Below, in pieces: positions 1-7,986 of a DNA stretch of 64,000 nt. The stretch comes from an uncultured Ruminococcus sp. (GTDB lineage Bacteria; Bacillota; Clostridia; Oscillospirales; Ruminococcaceae): positions 316,131 to 380,130 of the forward strand of contig NZ_CAMYUE010000002.1 of NCBI RefSeq assembly GCF_947301925.1. Reading direction: 5' to 3'. The notes beneath the pieces were generated by a model. It did not search any database and was not told where the DNA came from. It saw only the letters and a list, made by a program, of their open reading frames with translations. The position numbers and the translations under genes were made by a program. Each line of letters begins with the position of its first letter. Position 1 is the first letter of the stretch.

Positions 1-219
1 GCTGTACGCTATGCAAGAAACAATCCCGATATCCTTGAGGAATTCCTCAGGACCAAACGTGTCCCGCTGGCCAGACTTGCCGAGGGAGCAGATGTGGAGA
101 GAAAAACTCTCGAAAGGCACAGACGCTACCTGGTGGCGGTGCTGCTCATATGCACCAACGGCTACGAGATAATGCGCGGACACATCATGCAGGTACTTAA
201 AGGTGGTGAGAAAACATGA
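1..219 (+). CDS. sigI: RNA polymerase sigma-I factor, C-terminal fragment (5' end outside window)
   Basis: The frame is open from the window edge to a TGA at 217-219 and gives 72 residues. The tail reads like the end of SigI-type sigma factors: a helix-turn-helix stretch followed by a signature close to 'KTLERHRRYLVAVLLICTN' (SigI proteins carry an ERHRKYIIA-like stretch here), then a short basic end. SigI is the sigma-70-like factor held by membrane anti-sigma RsgI; in Clostridium thermocellum several SigI/RsgI pairs switch on cellulosomal genes. The stop overlaps the next start (ATGA at 216-219), so the two are translationally coupled as a sigma/anti-sigma pair. The identification rests on the C-terminal motif plus the RsgI-like neighbour. 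Confidence 0.82.
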   Translation, partial: AVRYARNNPDILEEFLRTKRVPLARLAEGADVERKTLERHRRYLVAVLLICTNGYEIMRGHIMQVLKGGEKT

Positions 220-1316
220 AATATATAGTTATGGAATGTAATAAGGGTTTCGCAGTCCTTATGGACGAGGAATCCCGCTTTGTCAAGGCTGCCGATCTGC
301 GCTATGAGGTGGGTCAGACAGTAACCGATCCCGTACTCATGGAAGAGGAGTCAGGCAGAGCAGGTAAAATAACTTTTCATGTGGGCCGCGCGATCGCAGT
401 CGCAGCCTGTCTTGTACTCATGGTATCAGCCGGTTCGATATACTATTCAAGGAACCTCAAGCCTCATTCAACAATCGTTATCTCATCGGACGCTAATATC
501 AGACTGGATCTCAATAAAAAGGGCAAGGTCCTCCATATAAGATGTGAGGACAGTCTCGGCAGGGAGATACTGAAGGACTACAACGGCAAGGGCAAGGATA
601 TGCTCACCGTTGCAAACGAGATACTGGAGCTTGAAAAGGAAAAGGGCGTCATATCAGACGGCGACACGGTAAACTTCTATATAGAGTCGGATAATTCCGG
701 AGACTTCAATACCTATAAATCCGATGTGGAGCACGGTATCGCTGATATCAATGTAAATGTACGCGGACTTGACAGATCCGCCCCCGAACCTCCAAAGAAC
801 GGCGAAAAGTCTGCTGCTCCCGCAAAGCCCGGAGCTGAAAAACCGGATCCTGCAAAGAACGATACAAAGCCCGACGCTCCCAAGCCTCCCGCAAACGGCG
901 AGAAGGTGCCGGAGCCTCCGGCTCCTCCCGCAGCTGCCGATCCTCCTGCTCCTCCGAATGGCGAGGTAAAGCCGGCGGAAGTAAACGATCCGCCCGCTCC
1001 GCCTGAACCGGCAGTAACACCGGAGCCTCCCAAGGAGGAGATAAAGCCCGGCAATAACAATGCGGAGCCTCCCAAGCCCGACGACGGAGTTGAGCCTCCA
1101 AAGCCCGAGGATCACCCTGCGGCAGTTCCGCCGAAGCACGATCCGAAAGCACTGCTGCCTGTGGGAGAGCACTTCCCAGACGCAGCTCTCATTGCGGACG
1201 AAGCACATATAGCTGTTCTTGCAGAGGAACCTGCTGAAAATATAACAGGGAAAGATGAAACGGAGCCTGCTCCGGTTCCACCTCCCTCTCCCCTTCCCCC
1301 GAGAAAACATGAATAA
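216..1316 (+). CDS. rsgI: RsgI-like membrane anti-sigma-I factor with proline-rich extracellular tail
   Basis: The 366-aa protein has an RsgI N-domain (about 1-45, starting MKYIVMECNKGFAVLMDEE), one membrane segment (about 58-76) and an outer domain (about 84-180) resembling the RsgI periplasmic domain. From about residue 188 to the end it is proline-rich (EPPKNGEK, EPPAPP, PEPPKPE). The N-domain should bind SigI in the cytoplasm and the outer part should sense a signal. Clostridial RsgI proteins usually end in a carbohydrate-binding or glycosidase module; none is visible here. The Asn-Pro where RsgI proteins self-cleave aligns with Asp-Ala (around SSDANIRL, residues 90-97), so autoproteolysis may be absent. 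ATGA coupling to sigI fixes the start. Confidence 0.8.
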   Translation: MKYIVMECNKGFAVLMDEESRFVKAADLRYEVGQTVTDPVLMEEESGRAGKITFHVGRAIAVAACLVLMVSAGSIYYSRNLKPHSTIVISSDANIRLDLNKKGKVLHIRCEDSLGREILKDYNGKGKDMLTVANEILELEKEKGVISDGDTVNFYIESDNSGDFNTYKSDVEHGIADINVNVRGLDRSAPEPPKNGEKSAAPAKPGAEKPDPAKNDTKPDAPKPPANGEKVPEPPAPPAAADPPAPPNGEVKPAEVNDPPAPPEPAVTPEPPKEEIKPGNNNAEPPKPDDGVEPPKPEDHPAAVPPKHDPKALLPVGEHFPDAALIADEAHIAVLAEEPAENITGKDETEPAPVPPPSPLPPRKHE

Positions 1317-1328
1317 ATATAGAGAAAG

Positions 1329-1361
1329 TACAGGACGCACGTAAGCGTCCTGTATTTTTTT
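1329..1361 (+). terminator. Rho-independent terminator after the sigI-rsgI operon
   Basis: Ten-base-pair stem TACAGGACGC/GCGTCCTGTA (1329-1338 with 1345-1354) followed by a run of T. Confidence 0.9.
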
Positions 1362-1399
1362 ATACCCTCTGAAATATTTTTCAAAAATATTTTTGTGAT

Positions 1400-1427
1400 A
1401 CCCCTTTTTTTGTATTGGAACTCCGTA
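1400..1427 (+). promoter_or_regulatory. Possible SigI-type promoter upstream of the proline-rich secreted protein
   Basis: ACCCC at 1400-1404 and CGTA at 1424-1427 lie about 75 bp ahead of the next start, and no good SigA hexamer pair is visible. Known SigI promoters have a C-run in the -35 region and a CGWA -10 element. The 19-nt gap here may be longer than usual, so this is tentative. Confidence 0.3.
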
Positions 1428-1503
1428 AACTGTTAATGTAACACAAAACAAGTGTTAAACTCCCGAAGAGGAGTGTAATAAATAAGTAAAGGAGTAATCA
1501 ATC

Positions 1504-2508
1504 ATGAAAAGCAAAAAGCAAATTCTCGCTGCAATCGCTGCTATGTCTGTTCTCTCATCTGTAGCAGGACTTAACACATTTGCTGCAAACGAGAAAACAG
1601 AAGAGACAGCTGTAACAGTTGCAGCTGAGGAAACAGCAGAAGCTGTTGAGGAAGTTACCGACGACGCTGAAGCTGTAGATGCTGAGGCACCTGCTCCCGC
1701 TGAAGAAGACGGCGAGAAGCCCGAGCCCCCTGCACCGCCCGTAGCTCCCGAGGACGGCGAGCTCCCTGAGCCCCCCGCTCCTGTTGAAGGCGAAGAGGCT
1801 GAAAAGCCCGCTAAGCCCATCGTTATCGATGTAACAGATCTCCTCGATCAGATCCGTGACTTCATCGACGCTAACAAGATCGATATCCTCACAGACGATA
1901 TCATCGAGAACTGGGACAACATCAAGAAGGTTGACGTTCACTTCGATACAAACGAGAAGCCCGAGGCTCCCGTAGCTGAGGACGGCGAAGAGGCTGAGAA
2001 GCCCGCTAAGCCCGTTAACCCCAATGTAATCAATGTAACAGATCTCTTCAATAACTTCCGCGGTCTTATCGACATCAACGACCTTGACTTCGTAACAGAC
2101 GAGCTCAAGGAGCAGATCGATAACGTTAAGGACGTTAATGTACACTTCCACTTCGCTAAGGCTGAAGGCGAGAAGCCTGAGCCGCCCGTTCCGCCTGTAG
2201 CTATCGAAGACGGCGAGAAGCCCGAGCCTCCTGCTCCTCCTGTAGCTATCGAAGACGGCGAGAAGCCTGAGCCTCCGGCACCTCCTGTAGCTCCCGAGGA
2301 CGGCGAGAAGCCCGAGCCCCCTGCTCCTCCTGTAGCTCCTGCTGACGGTGAGAGACCTGAGCCTCCTGCTCCTCCTGTAGCTCCCGAGGCACCCAAGGGT
2401 CCTGCTCACGAGCACCTTGGCCCCAAGGAGAGAGAAGCTCTCAAGGCTGCACAGGCTGAAGCTGAAGCTGCATCTGAGACAGCAGCTGAGACTGAAGTAA
2501 GCGACTGA
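1504..2508 (+). CDS. Secreted proline-rich repeat protein
   Basis: The 334-aa protein has a signal peptide (about 1-28, KKQILAAIAAMSVLSSVAG then NTFAA) and no enzyme domain I recognise. It alternates acidic, Pro-rich linkers with two homologous segments (about 105-150 and 172-217). Each runs V-I-x-V-T-D-L-x, then an Asp-rich middle, then V-x-V-H-F, so the core is internally duplicated. The C-terminal third holds five 15-residue repeats (GEKPEPPAPPVAPED type, residues 222-296), and the extreme C-terminus is Glu/Ala-rich. The same PEPPAPP style appears in the tail of the RsgI-like protein just upstream, which suggests a shared partner or surface role. There is no sortase motif or dockerin. The start follows AAAGGAG. 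Function unknown. Confidence 0.75.
   Translation: MKSKKQILAAIAAMSVLSSVAGLNTFAANEKTEETAVTVAAEETAEAVEEVTDDAEAVDAEAPAPAEEDGEKPEPPAPPVAPEDGELPEPPAPVEGEEAEKPAKPIVIDVTDLLDQIRDFIDANKIDILTDDIIENWDNIKKVDVHFDTNEKPEAPVAEDGEEAEKPAKPVNPNVINVTDLFNNFRGLIDINDLDFVTDELKEQIDNVKDVNVHFHFAKAEGEKPEPPVPPVAIEDGEKPEPPAPPVAIEDGEKPEPPAPPVAPEDGEKPEPPAPPVAPADGERPEPPAPPVAPEAPKGPAHEHLGPKEREALKAAQAEAEAASETAAETEVSD
2167..2391 (+). repeat. Five in-frame 45-bp tandem repeats
   Basis: Five consecutive 15-codon units (consensus GEKPEPPAPPVAPED) lie inside the proline-rich protein. Units differ at a few codons (AIED, APED, APAD, APEA endings), so the copies have diverged slightly. Confidence 0.95.
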
Positions 2509-2641
2509 TCGCTTATTCATAATATAATTGCTCTTTCCCCAAAAGGGATTCCCCATAGAGCAGTTTCATTTCCATCCAATCCCCTTTTACCCCTTTAACA
2601 CTGCACTCCCGTAACGGTGCAGTATTACAGCAACTTTAAAG

Positions 2642-2678
2642 GCGCCGCAGAAGCCCGTTCTTGCGGCGCTCTTTTTTT
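2642..2678 (+). terminator. Terminator downstream of the proline-rich protein
   Basis: GCGCCGCA (2642-2649) pairs with TGCGGCGC (2662-2669), followed by a T-run at 2672-2678. A weaker hairpin (TGCTCT/AGAGCA) lies just ahead at about 2530-2563. Confidence 0.85.
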
Positions 2679-2689
2679 GCCATGGCAAC

Positions 2690-2724
2690 AAAAAACCTGA
2701 GCAATGGATTGCTCAGGTTTTTTT
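2690..2724. terminator. Bidirectional terminator between convergent units
   Basis: AAAAAACCTGAGCAA / TTGCTCAGGTTTTTTT is a near-perfect palindrome with A- and T-runs on both sides. It ends the minus-strand DUF2520 gene. Confidence 0.9.
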
Positions 2725-2726
2725 CA

Positions 2727-3572
2727 TCATTTCAGTATCTTTTTCATTTCCGTATAATCACTGTAGGGGTGCTTATACTGCGCTATCTCCACCAGTCTGC
2801 GCGAGATCGCCTTGTACATATCCCTGTCAGTGCCCTGCTCGATAGACTCCGCGTGTCTGCGGACGGTTATGATATCGTTGCGCTCCACGGGCCCTTTAAG
2901 AGCCTCCGCTGGTCCCACGGCAAGAATGCTCCTTACGTTGCTCATGATAATCGGTTCAAGAGCGTCAAGAGCCTCCTTGTCGGTAAAGCCGCATTTTTCC
3001 ATGAGCGAAAGGCCCATAGCCGCAAGTCCGCAGGCCATCTCGCTTGAAATGGCGCAGGCTGCATGGTATTCCTTCTTCTGGCTGCCTGCTATAAGCCTTG
3101 TGCGGTTGCCCATATCCTCCAGAAGCTTCTGCCATTCCGCCGCCGCAGCTTCATCGCCCTCTATACAGAAGAAGGCCTTGTGGAGCTCCTTGAAGGAATC
3201 ATATTTGCTGCTTATGGGAAACAGCGGGTGTACCGAGCATATCCTCGCTCCGTATTTTCTTGCGTCGGGAAAGGCCTCGGCAGCCGAAAGAGCTCCGCTG
3301 CAGTGGCATATCAGCTTTCCGCCTATGCCCGTTCCCCTTATCCGGTGATAAACCTCCGTAATGGCGCTGTCAGGCACCACGATGAATATGGTATCGCAGG
3401 CTTTCACAAGCTCGGAAACTTCCGTGAACAGCTGCGTACCAGTGAATTTTGCTGCCTCCGCAGAGGACTGCACGTTGCGGCAGTAATACCCCGCGACCTC
3501 AAGGCCGTTCCCTGCGAAGTACCTGCCCAGGGAAAATCCCACTTTCCCCGCACCGATAAAACCTATTTTCAT
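2727..3572 (-). CDS. Rossmann-fold NAD(P)-binding DUF2520 protein
   Basis: The 281-aa protein begins with a dinucleotide-binding motif, MKIGFIGAGKVGFSLGRYF (GxGxxG at about 7-12), followed by Rossmann strands ending in IVVPD. The C-terminal half (about 125-281) is helical and matches the DUF2520 partner domain that follows such Rossmann domains. Members look like ketopantoate reductase or pyrroline-5-carboxylate reductase relatives and are assigned as oxidoreductases of unknown substrate; in some genomes they sit near pantothenate genes, which is not the case here. The length is typical of the family. The gene is a single unit with its own promoter and terminator. Cytoplasmic. The fold is secure, the reaction unknown. 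Confidence 0.85.
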   Translation of the reverse strand: MKIGFIGAGKVGFSLGRYFAGNGLEVAGYYCRNVQSSAEAAKFTGTQLFTEVSELVKACDTIFIVVPDSAITEVYHRIRGTGIGGKLICHCSGALSAAEAFPDARKYGARICSVHPLFPISSKYDSFKELHKAFFCIEGDEAAAAEWQKLLEDMGNRTRLIAGSQKKEYHAACAISSEMACGLAAMGLSLMEKCGFTDKEALDALEPIIMSNVRSILAVGPAEALKGPVERNDIITVRRHAESIEQGTDRDMYKAISRRLVEIAQYKHPYSDYTEMKKILK

Positions 3573-3613
3573 TTTAATATCCTCCCGTAACCGAAAATGT
3601 TACTTATAAGCTA

Positions 3614-3642
3614 AGTATATCACATTTTTCCAGTTCTTACAA
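3614..3642 (-). promoter_or_regulatory. SigA promoter for the DUF2520 gene
   Basis: On the minus strand TTGTAA, 17 bp, TATACT with a TGA extended -10. Confidence 0.75.
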
Positions 3643-3724
3643 GAAATTTGATACTGTTTTTCGCAAAATAATGACATACAATACATTTTTTTCGTCACCG
3701 TCCGCAATTTTTTCAGAGTAAATA

Positions 3725-3755
3725 CAATAAAGCCGCCTTCCAAATGGAAGGCGGC
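3725..3755 (-). terminator. Terminator of the small membrane protein gene
   Basis: GCCGCCTTCC/GGAAGGCGGC stem with a 4-nt loop and a short T-run on the minus strand. Confidence 0.85.
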
Positions 3756-3773
3756 CTGCTTTACATATTATAG

Positions 3774-3983
3774 TCAGTTCCTGCCTGCGCGTTCACGCTG
3801 CATCATGCGGCGCTGACGCTCGGCCTCTTCTCTCTGAGCGGTGCGCTCCTGGCCTCTCCTGATCTGCTCGCTGTAGTACGCATCGTTGTCCACTGCCTTT
3901 TTCTTGTGTACTGCAAGGATTATAACCAGCAGTATCAGCAGAACTACCGCCGCAGCAATTATTATGAGTCCCGTCATCGACAT
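3774..3983 (-). CDS. Small single-pass membrane protein
   Basis: This 69-aa protein has one N-terminal hydrophobic segment (about residues 5-25, LIIIAAAVVLLILLVIIL). A strongly charged, Arg/Glu/Gln-rich cytoplasmic tail follows (RRGQERTAQREEAERQRR) and probably forms a helix or coiled coil. No family is recognised. It has its own SigA promoter and terminator and a clear AGGAGG ahead of the start, which supports a real gene despite its size. Role unknown. Confidence 0.7.
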   Translation of the reverse strand: MSMTGLIIIAAAVVLLILLVIILAVHKKKAVDNDAYYSEQIRRGQERTAQREEAERQRRMMQRERAGRN

Positions 3984-4030
3984 GACCGATCTACCTCCTT
4001 ATGATTAGTGTGACGTAATACTATACTTAA

Positions 4031-4059
4031 ATTTTACCACGATACGGGGCAGGTTTCAA
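4031..4059 (-). promoter_or_regulatory. SigA promoter for the small membrane protein
   Basis: Minus strand TTGAAA, 17 bp, TAAAAT with TGG in front of the -10. Confidence 0.75.
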
Positions 4060-4168
4060 CTCGGAAAAACGCCGAAATCAAGCCCTCTGCATTGTATACT
4101 TTGCACAGTGGCGCTCCCCGCCGCCGCAGGAGTTCCCTGTCACCTGTTAACGATAATTAATATTATCA

Positions 4169-4221
4169 TTAAGAAATCTTAAGCTTTCATGAAGCCGGAA
4201 TACAGGATTATGTCGTATAAT
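4169..4221 (+). promoter_or_regulatory. Promoter of the ABC efflux operon with direct repeats as candidate response-regulator site
   Basis: TATAAT at 4216-4221 has no -35 hexamer at the right distance (AGCCGG there). Upstream lie TTAAG at 4169-4173, TTAAG at 4179-4183 and TGAAG at 4190-4194, spaced 10-11 bp. That is one helical turn, typical of OmpR-family direct repeats. A -35-less promoter with such repeats suggests activation, probably by the regulator at 7987-8694. Confidence 0.45.
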
Positions 4222-4253
4222 CATATCATCAAATACAAACGGAGGGATATTGA

Positions 4254-5909
4254 ATGGGAAAAAATAAAAAGAAAGCTGCTGTAATATGCCTTGCCGGCAT
4301 TGCCGCATTATCAGTTGGCGGACTCGCAGTATACAACGCCTTCGGCTCAACTACCGAAACGGCTGCTGCACCGCATACCGCAGCCATAGAGAGAATGGAC
4401 ATTAAGCAGTCCGTTACCGTTTCCGGCACCGTAAAGAGCAGCGAAAGCTCAGAGCTGAAAAGCAGCGCGGTCAATACCAAGGTGAAGAAGTTAAACGTGA
4501 AGGTTGGCGACAGAGTCAAAAAGGGCGATATCGTAGCCGTACTTGACGATTCCGACCTGCAGGGACAGCTGGAGGCTGCGGAGAAACAGCTTCAGAACAT
4601 AAAGGCCAGAAACGATATCGAGCTCAGCTCCGCAAAACGTATGTATGACAGCGCTGTTGCGGAAAAGGCCGAGAAAACCGAGAGAAGCAATCAGATACTC
4701 TCGGCTGCGAAGGAGAACTACGACAAGGCTGTCAGCGAAAGGAATGAGGCCGCAGGAAGCTACGATGAAGCGGTAAACAACAGGATAGAGATGTCAGACC
4801 TGCTCCAGCAGGCTATGGAGGAAGCGGAAGCTGCCGCCGCCGAAGCCAATGAGCTGAAGACGGCTGCCGATAATGCAAAGGCTGAGTACAAGTCGCTGAA
4901 GGCAGAATACGACCTGATCTCGGCGGACAGCAGCGCTGCTCCCGAGGACATAGCCGCCGCAAAGGAGAGATGCGACGCGGCAGCAGCCCTTTCGGCAGAG
5001 GCAGACGACGCTCTCACCGACGCCAAGGCAGCAGCAAAGTCCCTTGCAGACGCAGCGGCAAAGTATTCCACGGAGCTCTCATCGGCTGTGCTCGACGAAA
5101 AGGAGACCAGGGCGGAGCTCTCATCGGCAGGCAAATATGTGGATCAGGCAAAATCAGAGATCACCAGCGCTTCGTACTCCAAGACAGATACAGACGAGGC
5201 CTATGCAGGAGACGTTGCAGCCAAGGCCGACTCCCTGAAGACGGCAGGCCTCTCCGCAGAGGATAGTCTCAGCGAATCCCAGCGCCAGATAGATCAGCTG
5301 AAGCGCAGCATAGAGAGCTGTACAGTAAAGGCCGACTGCGACGGCGTCATCACTGCCGTTAATGTCAAAGAGGGCGATGTCTATATGGGCGACGCCATTG
5401 CAGTTATCCAGGACGACAGCAGCTTCATGATATCGGCTGCGGCAGATCAGTACGATATCGGCAAGCTGAAAAAGGATCAGCCCGTAGAGATAACCATAAA
5501 CGCTGTCAGCCGCGACGCCATGAAGGGGTCCCTCAGCTTTGTGGCCCCCACACCCAACGCACCTACATATTCCGCAGACGGCACTCTCTCAGGCAGCACC
5601 GAATACGCACTTGAAGCGGATTTCAGCAGCCAGCCCGAGGGCCTGCGCATAGGCATGACCGCAAGGCTCAGCATTATCACAGGAGAAAAGGACGGCGCTC
5701 TTGCAGTTCCCGATAACTGCATATTCACCGACGCTGACGGCATCAGCTACATCACCGTTTCGGGTGACGGCAAGGAAGAGAAGAAGATCGCCGTTGAGCG
5801 AGGCATCTGCAACGATTACTATACAGAGATTATCAGCCCCGAGATATCCGAGGATATGAAGGTCATAGTACCCGAAGAAGACAACAGCGGTTCAAGCGTA
5901 TTCTATTGA
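4254..5909 (+). CDS. HlyD/MacA-family membrane fusion (adaptor) protein of an ABC exporter
   Basis: This 551-aa protein has an N-terminal membrane anchor (about 7-25, AAVICLAGIAALSVGGLAV). A barrel/lipoyl half-motif follows (VSGTVKSSESSELKSS, then KVGDRVKKGDIVAVLDDSDL). Next is a very long Ala/Glu-rich coiled coil (about 100-345), the second lipoyl half (CDGVITAVNVKEGDVYMGD) and beta-barrel domains to the end. MacA-type adaptors in Gram-positive bacteria sit outside the membrane and work with a MacB-like permease. The hairpin is longer than in most MacA proteins because of the extended Ala-rich helices. It is first of three genes: the ATPase begins 17 nt after its stop. The substrate, a peptide, lipid or drug, cannot be told. 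The start follows GGAGG. Confidence 0.85.
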   Translation: MGKNKKKAAVICLAGIAALSVGGLAVYNAFGSTTETAAAPHTAAIERMDIKQSVTVSGTVKSSESSELKSSAVNTKVKKLNVKVGDRVKKGDIVAVLDDSDLQGQLEAAEKQLQNIKARNDIELSSAKRMYDSAVAEKAEKTERSNQILSAAKENYDKAVSERNEAAGSYDEAVNNRIEMSDLLQQAMEEAEAAAAEANELKTAADNAKAEYKSLKAEYDLISADSSAAPEDIAAAKERCDAAAALSAEADDALTDAKAAAKSLADAAAKYSTELSSAVLDEKETRAELSSAGKYVDQAKSEITSASYSKTDTDEAYAGDVAAKADSLKTAGLSAEDSLSESQRQIDQLKRSIESCTVKADCDGVITAVNVKEGDVYMGDAIAVIQDDSSFMISAAADQYDIGKLKKDQPVEITINAVSRDAMKGSLSFVAPTPNAPTYSADGTLSGSTEYALEADFSSQPEGLRIGMTARLSIITGEKDGALAVPDNCIFTDADGISYITVSGDGKEEKKIAVERGICNDYYTEIISPEISEDMKVIVPEEDNSGSSVFY

Positions 5910-5926
5910 TGATGCGGAGGTGTACT

Positions 5927-6661
5927 ATGAACAGCAGCAAGGTCATTGACCTCAGAAAGATATACAAGCGATTCTATGTGGGCACTCCCAACGAGCTGGA
6001 GATACTCCACGGCATAGACCTTACCGTGAACAGGGGCGAATTCGTCTCCATAGTGGGAGCCTCGGGCTCGGGCAAATCCACTCTCATGAATATCATCGGC
6101 GCTCTGGACAGGCCTACCTTGGGGGAATACAACCTCAACGGCATAGATATATGCTCGGCAAAGGACGGAGAGCTCTCCCATATACGCAACAAGCAGATAG
6201 GCTTCGTGTTCCAGACCTACAACCTTATCCCCAGGAACACGGCTCTGAAGAATGTGGAGCTTCCTATGATGTACGCGGGCATAAGCAGCCACAAGCGCAG
6301 AAAACGCGCCGAAGAGCTCCTCGAAATGGTGGGCATGGGCGACAGGATAAAGCATACCCCCGACGAGCTTTCGGGCGGCCAGAAACAGCGCGTCGCCATA
6401 GCAAGGGCTCTTGCCAACGAGCCCTCCATAATACTTGCGGACGAGCCCACAGGAGCTCTTGACTCCTCTACGGGACGCATGATAATGGATCTGTTCCACA
6501 AGCTCCACCGCGAAAGAGGCATAACCATAATCCTCATTACACACTCAAACGAGCTGGCCGAGGAGACCGGGAGGATACTCACTCTCATGGACGGAAGGAT
6601 AATATCTGAAAGGAGGGGCGGCGCTTATGCTGAAGGACAACATACTCCTTGCGCTCAGTGA
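5927..6661 (+). CDS. MacB/LolD-like ABC transporter ATP-binding protein
   Basis: This 244-aa ATPase has Walker [14 protein letters not shown]-loop VFQTYNLIP, signature [15 protein letters not shown], Walker [13 protein letters not shown] and the switch His in LITHS. These are the features of the MacB/LolD subfamily that powers mechanotransmission exporters. I choose the ATG at 5927, not an in-frame ATG 21 bp earlier, because GGAGG at 5916-5920 is spaced 6 nt from it and the family begins with this segment. It overlaps the permease gene by 35 nt, so the two are coupled. Cytoplasmic, bound to the permease. Confidence 0.93.
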   Translation: MNSSKVIDLRKIYKRFYVGTPNELEILHGIDLTVNRGEFVSIVGASGSGKSTLMNIIGALDRPTLGEYNLNGIDICSAKDGELSHIRNKQIGFVFQTYNLIPRNTALKNVELPMMYAGISSHKRRKRAEELLEMVGMGDRIKHTPDELSGGQKQRVAIARALANEPSIILADEPTGALDSSTGRMIMDLFHKLHRERGITIILITHSNELAEETGRILTLMDGRIISERRGGAYAEGQHTPCAQ

Positions 6662-7889
6662 GCTGAAGGCCAATAAAATGCGCTCGCTGCTGACTATGCT
6701 CGGCATAGTCATAGGTATAGCCGCCGTTATCTCCATAATGATACTGGGCGACGGCATGAAGCGCTATACCGTGGACGTCATGAGCAGCCCCGAATCCAGA
6801 AGGGTCTACTTCTTCATTATCCAGAACGCCCAGGAAGATATATACGATGACGCGAAATACGATGAAAGCGTAAGGGAAATGAGACGGTCGGACTACTTCT
6901 CGTCAAAGACCTTCGACAAGCTTCAGGAAAGCTTTTCCGACAGGCTCGAAGGCATTTCTCTGGACCGCGATCTCGGACAGATGAAGGTGGGCAGCGAAAG
7001 CATAAACGTATGCGGCGTTAATCCTACCGCTCTTTCGCTTAAAGGTGAGATAAAGGTCATCGCAGGCAGGGGCATCAGCAGCGACGAATACAACAAGGGC
7101 AAAGCTGTTGTGATCATCCCAGAAAAGAAGGCAAAGTCATTGTACGGCAGCGTTGAGAACGCACTGGGAAGATCTCTCGAGTGCAAGAAGAACAACGAGC
7201 TCAACTGCTATACCGTTGTAGGTGTTTACCACAAGGAAAAGGAATCCATGATGCAGGATATGCTTTTCGGCTCCTCGGGAGAGCCTGCATTTGTCCCCTA
7301 TGCAAACGCCGCCACAGTAGCTGTCACTGACGACTGTTTCTACTCTTTCTCGGCTGTGGCAAAGCAGGACACCGATCTCAACGGGCTTGCAGAGGACCTG
7401 AAGAAAAGCATCAACAACAGCTTCTACAAGGACAACGACGCATATAAGGCAGATGTTCTGGTGCTGGAGGACGCACTGAAATCTGTGGGACAGATAATCA
7501 GCCTCATGAAGCTGGTGCTCATGGCTATCGCGGCCATCTCCCTCATAGTCGGCGGTATAGGCGTTATGAACATCATGGTGGTATCCATAACCGAGCGTAC
7601 CCGCGAGATAGGCACAAGAAAGGCTCTGGGCGCTACCAACGGCAATATCCGCACACAGTTCCTCATCGAGGCTATAATAATCTGCATGATAGGAAGCGCT
7701 GTGGGAGTAGGTCTGGGACTGCTTCTCGGCAAGTTCATGAGCAGCCTCATGGGGATACAGGGCGTGGCTACCCTCGGCACCATTGCAATAAGCGTAAGCT
7801 TCTCAATGATATTCGGCGTGTTCTTCGGCTTCTACCCTGCAAGCAAGGCTGCAAAGATGAATCCCATCGACGCCCTGAGATACGAATGA
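6627..7889 (+). CDS. MacB-like ABC transporter permease
   Basis: The 420-aa protein has the MacB layout. One N-terminal membrane segment (about 20-45, TMLGIVIGIAAVISIMILGDG) precedes a large extracellular periplasmic-core-type domain (about 50-275). Three C-terminal membrane segments follow (about 285-312, 337-360, 378-402), with the FtsX-family motif TERTREIGTRKALGA between them. The end SKAAKMNPIDALRYE is the classic C-terminus of the family. With the adaptor and ATPase it forms a tripartite-type exporter driven from the cytoplasm. The gene starts inside the ATPase gene behind AAGGAGG. The following regulator pair is the likely controller. Confidence 0.92.
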   Translation: MLKDNILLALSELKANKMRSLLTMLGIVIGIAAVISIMILGDGMKRYTVDVMSSPESRRVYFFIIQNAQEDIYDDAKYDESVREMRRSDYFSSKTFDKLQESFSDRLEGISLDRDLGQMKVGSESINVCGVNPTALSLKGEIKVIAGRGISSDEYNKGKAVVIIPEKKAKSLYGSVENALGRSLECKKNNELNCYTVVGVYHKEKESMMQDMLFGSSGEPAFVPYANAATVAVTDDCFYSFSAVAKQDTDLNGLAEDLKKSINNSFYKDNDAYKADVLVLEDALKSVGQIISLMKLVLMAIAAISLIVGGIGVMNIMVVSITERTREIGTRKALGATNGNIRTQFLIEAIIICMIGSAVGVGLGLLLGKFMSSLMGIQGVATLGTIAISVSFSMIFGVFFGFYPASKAAKMNPIDALRYE

Positions 7890-7896
7890 TGTCTTA

Positions 7897-7925
7897 TTGC
7901 AAAACCACTGCTTACATGATATAAT
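7897..7925 (+). promoter_or_regulatory. SigA promoter for the two-component genes
   Basis: TTGCAA, 17 bp, TATAAT with a TGA extended -10. A hairpin (7930-7952, GAGGTCACTTT/AAAGTGGCCTC with one G-T pair) begins almost at the predicted +1. It could stabilise the 5' end or stop read-through from the ABC operon; it lacks a T-run. Confidence 0.8.
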
Positions 7926-7986
7926 TATAGAGGTCACTTTCAAAGTGGCCTCATTCTGACATTTTTACGGAAGTGAGGAAAGCTAT

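Noticed and set aside
2167..2391. Regular repeats that might be taken for a CRISPR or VNTR array
   Set aside because: The 45-bp period is in frame and encodes a Pro-rich peptide repeat; there are no spacers and no cas genes.
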